DNA of 64,000 bases, taken from positions 8,856,434-8,920,433 of the forward strand of contig JAVHZZ010000008.1 of assembly GCA_036250195.1 (NCBI GenBank), in the 5' to 3' direction. Positions 22,420-33,690 of this stretch are shown here, piece by piece (position 1 is the first letter of the stretch; every line of letters starts with the position of its first letter). The position numbers and the translations under genes are program-made. The notes beneath the pieces are model-generated. The model saw nothing but the letters and a program-made list of their open reading frames with translations, was not told where the DNA came from and made no database searches. This DNA comes from Mixophyes australis. Its lineage: Eukaryota > Chordata > Amphibia > Anura > Limnodynastidae.

Positions 22420-23700
22420 GAGATAGAATTAGCAGACTCCGGGCCCTTTATAGGTCAAGTCGATGCTTTATGATCCTGCGACTCCCTAGTGCTATCGTCA
22501 TGAGGCTAGTTAGAGGGGTCTTTAAGCATGATTTAATATGTCCATGCTTCAGAAAATAGTTAAATAGCTAATTAAATGGAGGAGTTAATTTACATATTAA
22601 TTGACCTTCCAGTAATATTTATATTGATACCTACACGAGAAGCCCGTGTCTTCATTGCCTTTCATCATAGTTAGTTTGAGCAAATATGGTATAACTTTTT
22701 TTTTTTTTTTCCCTTTTAAACTGAAGTTTCCTTTATTGTCACCGGAGAGTTTTTGAATTCCCTGGAATAGCATAGTACATCTGGCTCCAAGTTTATTCAT
22801 TTGCAGAAGCCTTTTGTTGTAGAATAATTAGCTCACACAAGAGCACGCACAAGGGGGGGGGGTGGGGGGGTGGGAGGGTGTGTGTGTATGTGTGCGAATG
22901 TGTGTTGAGGAGGTTGGATAAATTTCTTGGATCCCTGCCTGAATAAAATCCGGCGATAATTATGATAATCATGGCTCTTCAGTCTAGAAATCTTGTGGGA
23001 GACAAAAAAATTGTGGACATGTGTGGGAATTAGCATAATATTTTTACCGGCGGTTATGAGATAGTATCTTCTGCTCCCATTCTACAAGCGCAAAAGGAAT
23101 CTCGTTTGCACATAAAGAGCTCCGAGAGGTGTATGTTTAACAAATACGTTTGAAGCAAGCAGCTGGGCGAAGAGACACTAAATTTCAACCCCTGCACAAT
23201 GTATCATTAGAGGATGCTGCTCGTTAAAAAAATTTTTTCCCCGCTTTTAATAACGGAGGAGTATTATAAAGTACCAATTCCTGCTGCTTTAATGATTTTC
23301 ACATACATTTCCAATCGAAATACATCTGCTGTGTTTTTCCGCTATGTAATTATAAGCCAAATAAATATTACCTCGCTAAACTCCCAGAAAACCTGGAATG
23401 TAAATATGATTTTTTTTTTACATTTTTTTTTGTTTCCTGAACTGTTAACAGGTTTTAATTTGGCTGTGAACTATGGAGGGGCTGAAAGGGTGAGGAGATG
23501 GACAGAAAGACCCCCCCCCAGAGAGGTCTGCTCAGCTCAAACAATTACAGTGGGCTCCAGACCCCAGAACATTTATCCTTTCCGATTGAATGACTTTATA
23601 AAATGGACACCTGCCATGTCTATTGCATGAATCACTCTACTTTGAGGATCACACGAGTGAAGAGCAGTCACGGATTGTTGGATACTGATGTGTCGGATAC
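22420..23700. other. Single-copy-looking stretch, possible conserved non-coding DNA
   Basis: Apart from a T run (22689) and a G-rich run (22852-22875), no repeat is recognisable. Homeodomain-type TAATTA/ATTAATTG motifs cluster at 22560-22605. Reading frames are short and unrecognised. The label is inference and needs alignment to other vertebrates. Confidence 0.3.
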
Positions 23701-24950
23701 AAAGTCTGCTCAGGGTTCAGTGGCTGAGCCAAAATGTTAAAGTGCTATCTGTTCTTGTCTATAAAACCCAACATTACTGTTACCTGGCATCCGTTTATGA
23801 TGGCGCAAGCACTTCAAGTTAACATTTTATCACTTTAACTTATTTTTTTTTATTATTTCTCTTTGTAAGGCTGGTGAATTTTTGTGTGAAGCGTTTTGCA
23901 CTCTGCTATTTGTGTGTTATATAGCTATTGTGCAACGCTCTTTTCTGGTTAGTTTATTTTCCGCTCTTACCACCTAACATGCGTATCCTAATCTATTACA
24001 TATAAATAATATTATTTTATAACATGGAACAAATAACCTGCATGTGAGCACTGAGAGATGAGCAGATCCTGTAGTTCTCAAAATGCTGATTTTGGGCCAA
24101 TTTTTAACACACAATTATAATTTAAATGTCATTTTAATGGTGTCCAACTGTTATTATAGTGTAGAGATTGTTTGATTTGTTTGTTTTTTTTACTTTTTAT
24201 TTCTAGAGAATTTATTGTTCAAACCATCTATTTTAAAAATATAATTTTGTTCGAAAATATCATTTCAGAATGTTCTTCACAATTTTTTGCAATTCGACCT
24301 TTAAACACTTTGTGGTTCACTGGCTCCCCAGTTATTCAAATTTTGATAATCTCGAACTTTGCAAATTGTGTCAACCATCTCTAACTGGAGCCCAGAGCGA
24401 TCATTCAGATGTTAGATTTAACACTCTAGTGTAAGTTGGACTTATAAAACCACTCCACCAATTAGTGGTTCCAATGCATGTGGGATAAAAGGTAACTCTT
24501 GAGCTCGGTGGTATGACACATACGGCTTTAGAGGTAGGATGGTTCTGAGGCTTGACATGATGGGACTTGTAGTTCCACAACAGGATAGGAGATTACATTT
24601 GCCACATAGGGCCTGATTTGGTGTGGAACGCATAATTACGTCTGGACACTCTATGTCTGTATTTTGAAGTTATACACAGGATATGTGCAACATAAAATCC
24701 AGCGTAGAGGTGCGGCCGGAGAGAAAAGATCTGTCTGGAACAAAGAGATGTCAGTCATCATTATAATGCATCTAGCTGTGAATAGGGCCCATCTTTAGTG
24801 GACATGCTTGATTTACGTCTGCATGGCCTTACCGTACTGACATGACACATGAACAGCTCTGATCTGCCTCTCCAGATGCTAGTGCTACTTACATTATACT
24901 CTAAATTCGGATATAAGTTTTGGCGTATGTGCAGCATACGTTAAATATGG
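23701..24950. other. Unannotated AT-rich sequence
   Basis: No gene recognised. GGGCCTGATTTGG near 24608 resembles the start of the inverted-repeat family at 28369 and 36533, but no matching end was found. GGGACTTGTAGTTCCACAACAGG at 24561-24583 resembles part of the hAT foldback family at 58489. Confidence 0.35.
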
Positions 24951-24958
24951 CTTTAAAT

Positions 24959-25593
24959 TAGAGATGCTCACTGACCCCCGTGAACTGGTTTTGATTTTGG
25001 TTTTGGATCTGGAATAGCTTTGTGTTTTGGTTTTGGCAAAACCGCCCTCGTGTGTTTTGGTTTTGGTTTTGGATTTTTTTTTACAAAAAATCCTAAAATA
25101 TGATAAAATCACATATTTTTGCTCTTTTTTTGTTCCTACATTATTATTAACCTCAATAACACTAATTTCAAGTCATTTGCAGTCAATTTTAACCACATCA
25201 CAATATTATTTTCATACATTTTTGGACAAATACTGCAGCGACCTGGCTGGATGGTAAGCGACAGAGCAATGACACAAACACACGGCAGTTACTAGCACAT
25301 CTAGGACACATTGGCACACAGCAGTGGCAGAAGAGAAAAATGGTGCAAGATGGAATTGTCCTTGGGCCCGCCCTCCCATTGTCCTTGGGTCCGCCCTCCC
25401 TCCCATCCACCGTTATCTTGGGATCTTAAAAAGGAATCCAAAACTTGCGAGATCTGAGATCCAACGACGTAACAATGACGTTTTGCCTCGTTTTTGATTC
25501 CAAGGGCGCCGGAAAGTAACGAGCCGGCTCAGCTCGATACTCGGATCCCCTAAGTTCAGGTGTATTCGGTTCTCGAGGAACTGAGCATCTCTA
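24959..25593. mobile_element. Non-autonomous hAT element, TAGAGATG type (635 bp)
   Basis: Termini are perfect 12-bp inverted repeats, TAGAGATGCTCA and TGAGCATCTCTA. An 8-bp duplication CTTTAAAT lies at 24951-24958 and 25594-25601. The 5' end is rich in GTTTTGGTTTTGG runs. The interior has a duplicated GTCCTTGGGYCCGCCCTCC phrase at about 25359-25400. There is no transposase frame. TAGNGNTG termini with 8-bp duplications are typical of hAT elements. Confidence 0.95.
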
Positions 25594-25601
25594 CTTTAAA
25601 T

Positions 25602-26722
25602 GTACTGTACGTGAGCTACGTTAATTCATTAATATTAATTATAATGTTTTTGCCTATGTGAATAATTATATAGGACTAGACTGCTGGTGTTTGTTTCTTT
25701 ATCATCTCTGCATCTGTAATTATTATCTCCAGTGGAGATTTCACACGATATATAATTTTAGTACAAGTTCAATAAAGCAAATAAAGAACTTTATCAATTT
25801 AGTAATAATATCGAATTGTTGCACTGTTGTTTATTTTAAACCCAACGCGTTTTATTTCTTCAAAAAGTTTCCACAATATGAGTCGCGGAGTGTAATTGGT
25901 GATGTCATGATGACATCATTTGTATGATTACCCCAAACTTTTATTATAACAGGACTGATCTTTTTATTAAATAATGAGGAGAATTCTACAGGGGCAGAAC
26001 AAAAAGTACTTAAACTGTTAAACTGCATTTACATTAGATCATTCTATAAAACAATGAAACTGAATGACATTTTTTATATTTTGTCTAAGATTAAATATCA
26101 TTGAACATTGTGCTAGAAAAGAATGGGAGGTTTTTGATATTTAGTCATTGTTATGAATGCTCTTCCTCTTCAGCATGCAGTGTAGTAACCTCATACAGCC
26201 TACGTGTGTGTCACTGTTGCACTATGATATTATGTCACACTCGCTAGGTGCAGTGCCACCTGCAGGTTGGAAGAAGGTACAACATTTCATAAAACATTTT
26301 AAAAAACAGAAGTTAAAAATAAAAATATGTGTTTTAACAAACTGGGGGCAGGAATTTCACCCCCTCCGATTATCACTGGATAAATGGTCAAGAACAACCT
26401 TTACTCAGTTGTCCTATCATTGACCCTTCCAGGAGAATGCAAATGAGAGGCAACTAATGACACTATCAATTTGTACCAATGAATATAAAATAAATTATTT
26501 CCCATCACTCATATAAGCAACCACATTGTTTTGTTCTGGATCAAAATGAAGTGAAGTGACTGTAAAACAGAGAACACCAGCAATAATTGCGGTCAGAACC
26601 CAGCATTAAATACTTGTGATCCTCATCTGTTCACTTTGTCTACCTGTGTCCGAAATACCAAAACTATATTGTAAGTTTGCTATGGCAGGGAACAGAGTTG
26701 TTTGTATAGTACTAGCATTTTT
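25602..26722. other. Unannotated AT-rich sequence
   Basis: No gene or repeat recognised apart from a CTCF-like motif at 26251-26266. Confidence 0.4.
26251..26266 (-). promoter_or_regulatory. Candidate CTCF site
   Basis: The reverse strand reads CCTGCAGGTGGCACTG, 13 of 14 to CCASYAGRKGGCRS. Motif evidence only. Confidence 0.35.
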
Positions 26723-26727
26723 CATAC

Positions 26728-27031
26728 CAGGGGCAAACGCAGGATTTGTAGAGGGGGGTTTCCACACCACGCCGCCAGTGGGCGTGACCAGCATGCATGG
26801 GGGCGTGGCTATAATTTTAGACAGTGCTTGGCTGCTCTCCAACTCTTCCTATCCCCATAATATACACGGGCAATGCTGCGTGGACTACTGTTAGATGCAC
26901 GCAGCTCTCCCTTTTCAAGCAGAACTGTGTGAAGAGAAGGCAGAGTCCAGCCACCTCAATTATACAGTGCCCCAGGCTTGGAGGGGGGTTTCCAGGCACT
27001 AGAAACCCCCCCCCCCCTCGGTTTGCCTATG
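26728..27031 (+). mobile_element. hAT-like MITE with 5-bp target duplication, copy A
   Basis: It starts CAGGGGCAAACGCAGG and ends GGTTTGCCTATG, inverted termini about 11 bp long. The 5-bp duplication CATAC lies at 26723-26727 and 27032-27036. Sub-terminal GAGGGGGGTTTCCA blocks occur near each end in the same direction. Copies B (28519) and C (37676) share the structure and a 5-bp duplication. The short reading frame starting near 26824 is conserved only because the repeat is. Confidence 0.88.
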
Positions 27032-27234
27032 CATACCACTATGTTTATTTTTCATCTTGTATTTTTTTCTGTTTGATCCATCCATTCATCATCAGCGAAA
27101 TGCAAATGGAGATATTCACTTTAGACATTAAAGGGCCTATTTATCAACTCAATTGGGGTGATACATCAGATTTTTTTTTTATATACTACGATAATACTCC
27201 TTAATACTAAAATTAGGCTTATATGGTAATAACC

Positions 27235-27554
27235 AATACTTGCCGATTTTTTACCTCCGGCGGATCCTTCAGGAGGAGGTGTGACTGAAGGGCAGAAGGG
27301 GGCGTGGCAGGATGGTTGCATCATTTGGCCCCATCTCCGCCGTGTGAGCGGGGACAAAATGACACAATTCCCCATGAATCGCGCCATTGAGCCTCACATT
27401 ATACAGTGCCCCAGGCTTGGAGGGGGGTTTCCAGGAACTATGAAACCTAAGAAGTGGGCATGATGCCGGAGACTTGCTTGCTCTCCCAGGAGTCCGGGAG
27501 ACCTACATGGAATTCGGGAGTCTCCCGGACATTTCGGGAGAGTAGGCAAGTATG
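27235..27554 (+). mobile_element. CATACTTGCC hAT MITE, with an internal foreign segment
   Basis: It starts AATACTTGCC and ends GGGAGAGTAGGCAAGTATG. The 8-bp duplication TAATAACC is at 27227-27234 and 27555-27562. GGGAGTCTCCCGGACATTTC near the end is typical of the family. Positions 27397-27441 hold a segment of the unrelated copy-A element (see findings). Confidence 0.9.
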
Positions 27555-27562
27555 TAATAACC

Positions 27563-28368
27563 TGTTAGATGAGAGTCAGGGGCCGCCAATAATGGAGTAT
27601 TTTAAAAGCACCTTTTTAATAGGGCGAAAGAGTACAAGATATACACTTGAAATCTCATATATCTTTGTTTTATTGTGTTACTAAACACAACATACTCTAG
27701 TAATTATTCCAAAACGATAAGTTCTGTTTTTCGATCAAAACTTTTAGATGTAAATTGAGCCATTTCTATCATAGGCGGCAGCATTGCTAAAGTCTGCAAA
27801 CATTTCCAGCGACTGCAGAACGGGGTGACGAGTGATATAGGATTTGTGTGACGCTCTTAAAGTTTCACATTAGCTGGATAAATTTCATTCTGATAATACG
27901 GAGCCAAGGGCACAAAAGGGCAGACAGAAGAAATATTCCTGGAAATTCAGAAATATGAAAGTCGCCAAATAAGATTTTTTTGGGGGCAGATGAATTACTA
28001 GTGACCTGATTTTTAGCAATTCATCTCAAACCTGAAAAATGTTCCACAGACGGCACCTGCTTTGCTTTGTGCTAAATGCATATTTTCTCTAGACTTGTCC
28101 TTATTCATGACTCTTACCCAGTTCACTTTGGGGCATATAATCGAGTTGTGACATTAAAATACTCTAATAAATAACCAGTTTCTCTGCGGAATAAATAGCG
28201 GCTGATAACTTATGGTTCTATCATTTCAGTGGTGATTCTGCTCTTGTCACATTTTCTGATATTTATTCAGGACCAGGTGGGCAAGTAAATTTTGTTTTAT
28301 GAATACATTTTGTATTCTGAATATATCAATTAATAACCTTTTACTTCCAGAAACTCTTTTGCAGATAA
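27563..28368. other. Single-copy-looking stretch
   Basis: No repeat or gene recognised from 27690 to 28340. It could be conserved non-coding DNA, which is unproven without alignment. Confidence 0.3.
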
Positions 28369-29382
28369 TGGGCCTGATTCATGTTTGGGCATAAGTCCGT
28401 TTGTATCTTGCATGAAATAGCCGTACACGTGCTCAGCGATGGACATTACACTGATGAAAGCAAACGACACCTAGGACTACAAGGCGGGACGGGGGGGTGA
28501 AAGGGGCCAGACGCACTACAGGGGCCAAAACAGAATTTGTAGAGGGGGGTTTCCACACCCACGCCGCCAGTAGGCGTGTCCAGCATGCATGGGGGCGTGG
28601 CTATAATTTTAGACAGTGCTTGGCTGCTCTCCAACTCTTCCTATCCCCATAATATACATGGGCAATGCTGCGTGCACTACTGTTAGGTGCACGCAGCTCT
28701 CCGTTTTCAAGCAGAGCTGTATGAAGCAGGAGCAGGGTCCAGCCACCTCAATTATACAGTGCTGCAGGCTTGGAGGGGGGTTTCCAGGCACTAGGAACCC
28801 CCCCCCCCCCTTGGTTTGCCTATGCACTAAGGCCATGTACAGTAACTGTTTGCCGAAGTAGTTGCGGCCAATCCAAGTCCTGGGTTTCTCTTATGTAAGC
28901 TTGCAGACATATGTTTTGATCAAGCTACAGGGCAGGTGTAAGTGCCGACTGATAGTGATGACTCGCTTGACATATTCTTTGTATGGAAAAGTACACTTCT
29001 GCGTGCCACTAAGATAAGCTATAAAATGCATTGTATGTACAGTACACATTATAAACATCCTGATTTATGTATTTAATGTAATATATATATATATTTTTAA
29101 ACCAACCATTTTTTTTATTAGTAATTATACGGTGTAGCGTTATACATTATTTTATAATATAATTGTTTTTTTTATGTGTTTTGTTGTGACTTTATATTGC
29201 ACTTACTCTTGTGCCCGTCCTGCTCTCTACATACGCCAAGTGACGTTTAGGCAGAGTGAACTTACACCCAGATTCAAATGGAAACACATCTTGAGATCTG
29301 CTTAGATTTGAATACGGTCGAAGCTTCGCTCATGGTCTGTGCTCTTTTTTAAGCCACAAGTTTGTATTTGAATCAGGCCCAG
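28369..29382. mobile_element. Inverted-repeat element GGGCCTGATTCA, with nested insertion
   Basis: It begins GGGCCTGATTCATG and ends TTTGAATCAGGCCC, so the termini match over 12 bp. It encloses the complete hAT-like copy B at 28519-28824. No clear target duplication was found at the outer ends. Similar starts occur at 36533 and 44319. Confidence 0.65.
28519..28824 (+). mobile_element. hAT-like MITE with 5-bp target duplication, copy B (nested)
   Basis: It starts CAGGGGCCAAAAC and ends GGTTTGCCTATG. The 5-bp duplication CACTA is at 28514-28518 and 28825-28829. It is close in sequence to copy A 1.8 kb upstream and lies inside the GGGCCTGATTCA element, so it is the younger of the two insertions. 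Confidence 0.9.
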
Positions 29383-29508
29383 TTTGTTCACTAACCACTC
29401 TGATCTGCAGAATATTGTCCGTTGACACATATGTACGGAGTACACTGAACAAAAGTCCAATAGATCAATAGTCATTTAATAAAGTATAATTCACATTAGC
29501 ATAAACAC

Positions 29509-29841
29509 ATCATCATCATCATCACCATTTATTTATATAGCGCCACTGATTCCGCAGCGCTGTACAGAGAACTCATTCACATCAGTCCCTGCCCCATTGA
29601 AGCTTACAGTCTAAATTTCCTAACATACACACAGAGAGACTAAGGGTCAATTTTGATAGCAGCCAATTAACCTACTAGTATGTTTTTGGAGTGTGGGAGG
29701 AAACCGGAGCACCCGGAGGAAACCCACGCAAACATGGGGAGAACACACAAACTCCACACAGATAAGGCCATGGTCGGGAATTGAACTCATGACCCCAGCA
29801 CTGTGTGGCAGAAGTGCTAACCACTGAGCCACCGTGCTGCC
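29509..29841 (-). mobile_element. V-SINE-like element, near full length
   Basis: On the reverse strand a tRNA-derived head has an A-box-like GTGGCTCAGTGGTTAGC and a B-box-like GAGTTCAATTCC. It is followed by the conserved core GGGTTTCCTCCGGGTGCTCC, then GGTTAATTGGCTGC, GACTGTAAGCTTCAATGGGG and the tail GCGCTATATAAATAAATGG with GAT repeats. The core agrees with the V-SINE central domain known from fishes (as in zebrafish DANA). The tail resembles the L2/CR1-like LINE 3' ends in this window, which fits LINE-driven mobilisation. Confidence 0.93.
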
Positions 29842-29849
29842 CGCGATCT

Positions 29850-30740
29850 GCCTCTAACCTACTCCTGTCTTCACCTCTCATTAAGATCTCCCACTCACGC
29901 CTTCAAGACTCTCCCGTGCTGGCCTCCACATTATTTTTTATTATTATTATTAATTTTCATTTATAGGGCGCCACTAGGTGTCCGCGGCGCCGTACAGGGA
30001 CAGAGAAGATTACAATACGAGGTGAGACAGCACAGAACAGTAAACAATAATCACAGTAACTCAGTGAGCTCAAGGCACAGCTAGAGGGGAGGGGAGAGGG
30101 GAAGGTCAGCCAGCAATGGCACCTAGGAGGGAGGGCACAGATGAGAGGAAGACCCCCAGGGGGAAGAGAAGGGAGCGAGAGGGGACCCGGGAAGAGGGTC
30201 CTCGAGGAGGAAGGCAGGGTAGCTGGCGAGCAGAGTTAAAAGTGGTGAAGACAGGAGGAGAGAAAGCCCTGCTCAAAGGAGCGTACAATCTCACATTGGA
30301 ACGCCTTACCCTGCTTTACTCGACTGTCCCTCATCCTACAATCCTTCAAACGCTCCCTCAAAACCTACCTTTTCATACTTGCCTATCCTACCACTTCTTG
30401 GTGGTATCTTGTCCATCACCTCCTGTTTCTTTGTCCACCATCTCCATTATATTCCAGCTCCTCCTACTGTCTCCCCCCCCTCCCTCTAAATTGTAAGCTT
30501 TCACGGGCAGGGTTCTCTCTACCTATTGTCTCACATCTGTCTACTGTCTCTCTACCTTGTACGTCCTGACGGTTTGTTTACTCACACTCATTTGTGCTAC
30601 TTTGGTTTAACAGTTTTCATGTATTTGTGATTTTTCTACCCATATTAATTATGTCCTATTTGTAGTTGTACAAATGTACGGTGCTACAGAATCTATGGCG
30701 AACTATAAATAAATAGTAATAATAATAATAAAATAATCAT
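29850..30740 (+). mobile_element. L2/CR1-like LINE 3' end, interrupted
   Basis: A C-terminal LINE ORF2 remnant reads across an insertion. 29882-29936 reads like the block before the conserved W, and 30293-30382 gives WNALP...SFKRSLKTYLF, the usual C-terminal signature. The 3' UTR follows with TGTAAGC near 30492, GGTGCTACAGAATCTATGGC and ATAAATAAATAG plus AATAAT repeats. The reverse-strand LINE tail at 29936-30287 splits it. Confidence 0.8.
29936..30287 (-). mobile_element. LINE 3' end nested in another LINE
   Basis: TTATTATTATTAATTTTCAT leads into TAGGGCGCCACTAGG and ends AGCCCTGCTCAAAGGAGCG. This is the reverse complement of the 3' UTR that follows the reverse transcriptase at 41.28-41.64 kb. 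CACATT at 29930-29935 and again before GGAACG at 30293 looks like a 6-bp target duplication. Confidence 0.82.
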
Positions 30741-30759
30741 ATCAATTGCACTTAGAATA

Positions 30760-31575
30760 AAAACAGAGATATCGTAGCATATAGAGCATATAATGACATT
30801 CTACACCAACGCGTTTCAAGAGGAACCCTTCTACAGGCACAGGATACTGCTGTGGTGGGAAGCGACATATATAACTATAATACTAGTTACTTATTAGATA
30901 AGATGGTAGCATAAACGATATAACATTAAAAATGATTTAACTCTCAGAAAACCATTAGAATCAAAGCCAATATTAAAATTAAATTATATTTAAAATTAGG
31001 AGCAAGGATAGGGTTGAGAATGGGGTCCATCCTGAAAATTCCTCAAAATTTGTTTCACCTGTTTATTAAATTCTAAAATTAAATTAAATTTTAAATTGTC
31101 TGTTTCACTTTTCTTCTTTTTAATAAAGATTCATGATCTATAGCATCAACCTCTTTTCTTATTATAGCTAGTTCTTTACTGTCATAACCCTTCTCAATAA
31201 ACCAGTTATTAAGAAAGCCTGCTTGTTTCACATAATGATAATTAGTGGTGCAGATCCTTTGTATTCTAATTAACTCTGGTACACTATAAAGTCGGTCTTT
31301 AATGTTCACTAGTACAATGTAGAATTTGAAATCTATACTTTTTCAGTTTATTAATAAATCTATCTCAATTTAAAGATCAATATATATAAAGATCTAAGAA
31401 GTATATAGAGTAAAAATCCACTGTGAAAATTGAATATGACATAAACATAATTTCTGTTCAATATATATTAAAAATGTTTGTTAAATTTTCAAGACTATCA
31501 TTCCATATAAAGACGATATCATTGATGTATCTGTAGAAGAGTTGTGTTCGAAACACGTTTCTTTGGATAGACGCT
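30760..31575 (-). pseudogene. Penelope-like element relic: reverse transcriptase C-terminal part
   Basis: On the reverse strand 31520-31570 reads YRYINDIVFIW, the YxDD-containing box of Penelope-like reverse transcriptases with the first Asp read as Asn. 31091-31309 gives ELIRIQRICTT, GFLNNWFIEKGY and LLKRRK. This matches the conserved thumb-side R-x-R-x-C and KGY pattern of these proteins before the GIY-YIG domain. Stops and frame changes lie between. No GIY-YIG motif is recognisable downstream. GAAACGCGTTG near 30811, frequent near such elements, is present. It borders the minisatellite at 31645. Confidence 0.75.
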
Positions 31576-31644
31576 GCTGACTGACGGTGTCTGAGGTGTT
31601 TTCCCCAAATCAGAAGAACTAAAAATAAAATCTGGGATTACACA

Positions 31645-33690
31645 ACAATGACCAGCATATTATTACTGTCAATGACCAGCATATTGTATACAACAATGAT
31701 CAGCATATCATTACTGTCAATGGCCAGCATATTGTATACAGCAATGACCAGTATATTATTATTGTCAATGACCAGCATATTGTATACAGCAATGACCAGT
31801 ATATTATTATTGTCAATGACCAGCATATCGTGTACAGTAATGACCAGCATATTATTACTGTCAATGGCCAGCATATTGTATACAGCAATGACCAGTATAT
31901 TAATACTATCAATGACCAGCATATCGTATACAGCAATGACCAGTATATTATTACTGTCAATGACCAGCATATCGTGTACAGTAATGACCAGTATATTATT
32001 ACTGTCAATGGCCAGCATATTGTATACAGCAATGACCAGTATATTATTACTGTCAATGACCAGCATATCGTGTACAGTAATGACCAGCATATTATTACTG
32101 TCAATGGCCAGCATATCGTATACAGTAATGAACAGCATATTATTACTGTCAATGACCAGCATATTGTGTACAGTAATGATCAGTATATTATTACTGATAT
32201 TGACCAGCATATTATTATTGTCAATGACCAGCATACTGTATACAGCAATGACCAGCCTATTATTACTGTCAATGGCCAGCATATTGTATACAGCAATGAC
32301 CAGTATATTATTACTGTCAATGACCAGCATATCGTGTACAGTAATGACCAGCATATTATTACTGTCAATGGCCAGCATATTGTATACAGCAATGACCAGT
32401 ATATTATTACTGTCAATGACCAGCATATCATGTACAGTAATGACCAGCATATTATTACTGTCAATGGCCAGCATATTGTATACAGCAATGACCAGTATAT
32501 TATTACTGTCAATGACCAGCATATCGTGTACAGTAATGACCAGTATATTATTACTGTCAATGGCCAGCATATTGTATACAGCAATGACCAGTATATTATT
32601 ACTGTCAATGACCAGCATATCGTGTACAGTAATGACCAGCATATTATTACTGTCAAGGGCCAGCATATCGTATACAGCAATGAACAGCATATTATTACTG
32701 TCAATGACCAGCATATTGTGTACAGTAATGACCAGTATATTATTACTGATATTGACCAGCATATTATTATTGTCATTGACCAGCATATTGTATACAACAA
32801 TGACCAGCATATTATTACTGTCAATGACCAGCATATTGTATACAGCAATGACTAATACATTATTACTCTCAATGGCCAGCATATTGTATACAGCAATGCC
32901 AAATATATTATTACCATCTATGACCAGCATATCGTATACAGCAATGACCAGCATATTATTACCATCAATGACCAGCATATCGTGTACAACAATGACCAGT
33001 ATATTATTACCGTCAATGACCAGCATATGGTGTACAGTAATGACCAGTATATTATTACTGATATTGACCAGCATATTATTATTGTCAATGACCAGCATAT
33101 TGTATACAACAATGACCAGTATATTATAACTGTCAATGACCAGCATATTATTACTGTCAATGACCAGCATATTGTGTACAACAATGACCAGTATATTATT
33201 ACCGTCAATGACTAGCATATGGTGTACAGTAATGACTATTATATTGTATACAGCAATGACTAGTATATTTCTACCATCAATGGCCAGCATATTGTATACA
33301 GCAATGACCAGTATATTATTACTGTCAATGACCAGCATATCGTGTACAGTAATGACCAGCATATTATTACCATCAATGACCAGCATATCGTGTACAACAA
33401 TGACCAGTATATTATTACCATCAATGACCAGCATATGGTGTACAGTAATGACCATTATATTGAATACAGCAATGACTAGTATATTTCTACCATCAATGGC
33501 CAGCATATAGTATACAGCAATGACCAGCATATTATTACTGTCAATGACCAGCATATGGTGTACAGTAATGACCAGTATATTATTACTGTCAATGACCAAC
33601 ATATCGTATACAGCAATGACCAGCATATTATTGCCGTCAATGACCAGCATATCGTATACAGCAATGACCAGTATATTATTCCATAAAATG
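31645..33690. repeat. 24-bp minisatellite with 48-bp higher-order period
   Basis: About 85 copies of a 24-bp unit, mostly alternating two types: ATGACCAGYATATTATTACT+GTCA and ATGACCAGCATATTGTATAC+AGCA (or CGTGTACAGTA). Because 24 is a multiple of three and the unit lacks stops in several frames, continuous frames run on both strands: minus 31638-33695 (685 codons, motif MLVIDSNN/ILVIAVYN) and plus 31648-33129 and 31830-32855. No promoter, signal peptide or family match is seen, so translation is not supported. Confidence 0.97.

Noticed and set aside
26824..28861. Similar short frames at 26824-27204, 28616-28861 and 37431-37892 as a gene family
   Set aside because: They are the same non-coding MITE in three places. 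The frames are not conserved beyond the repeat and differ in length.
29770..29841. tRNA gene
   Set aside because: A- and B-box-like sequences belong to the SINE head. The cloverleaf is not intact and the same sequence occurs in many SINE copies.
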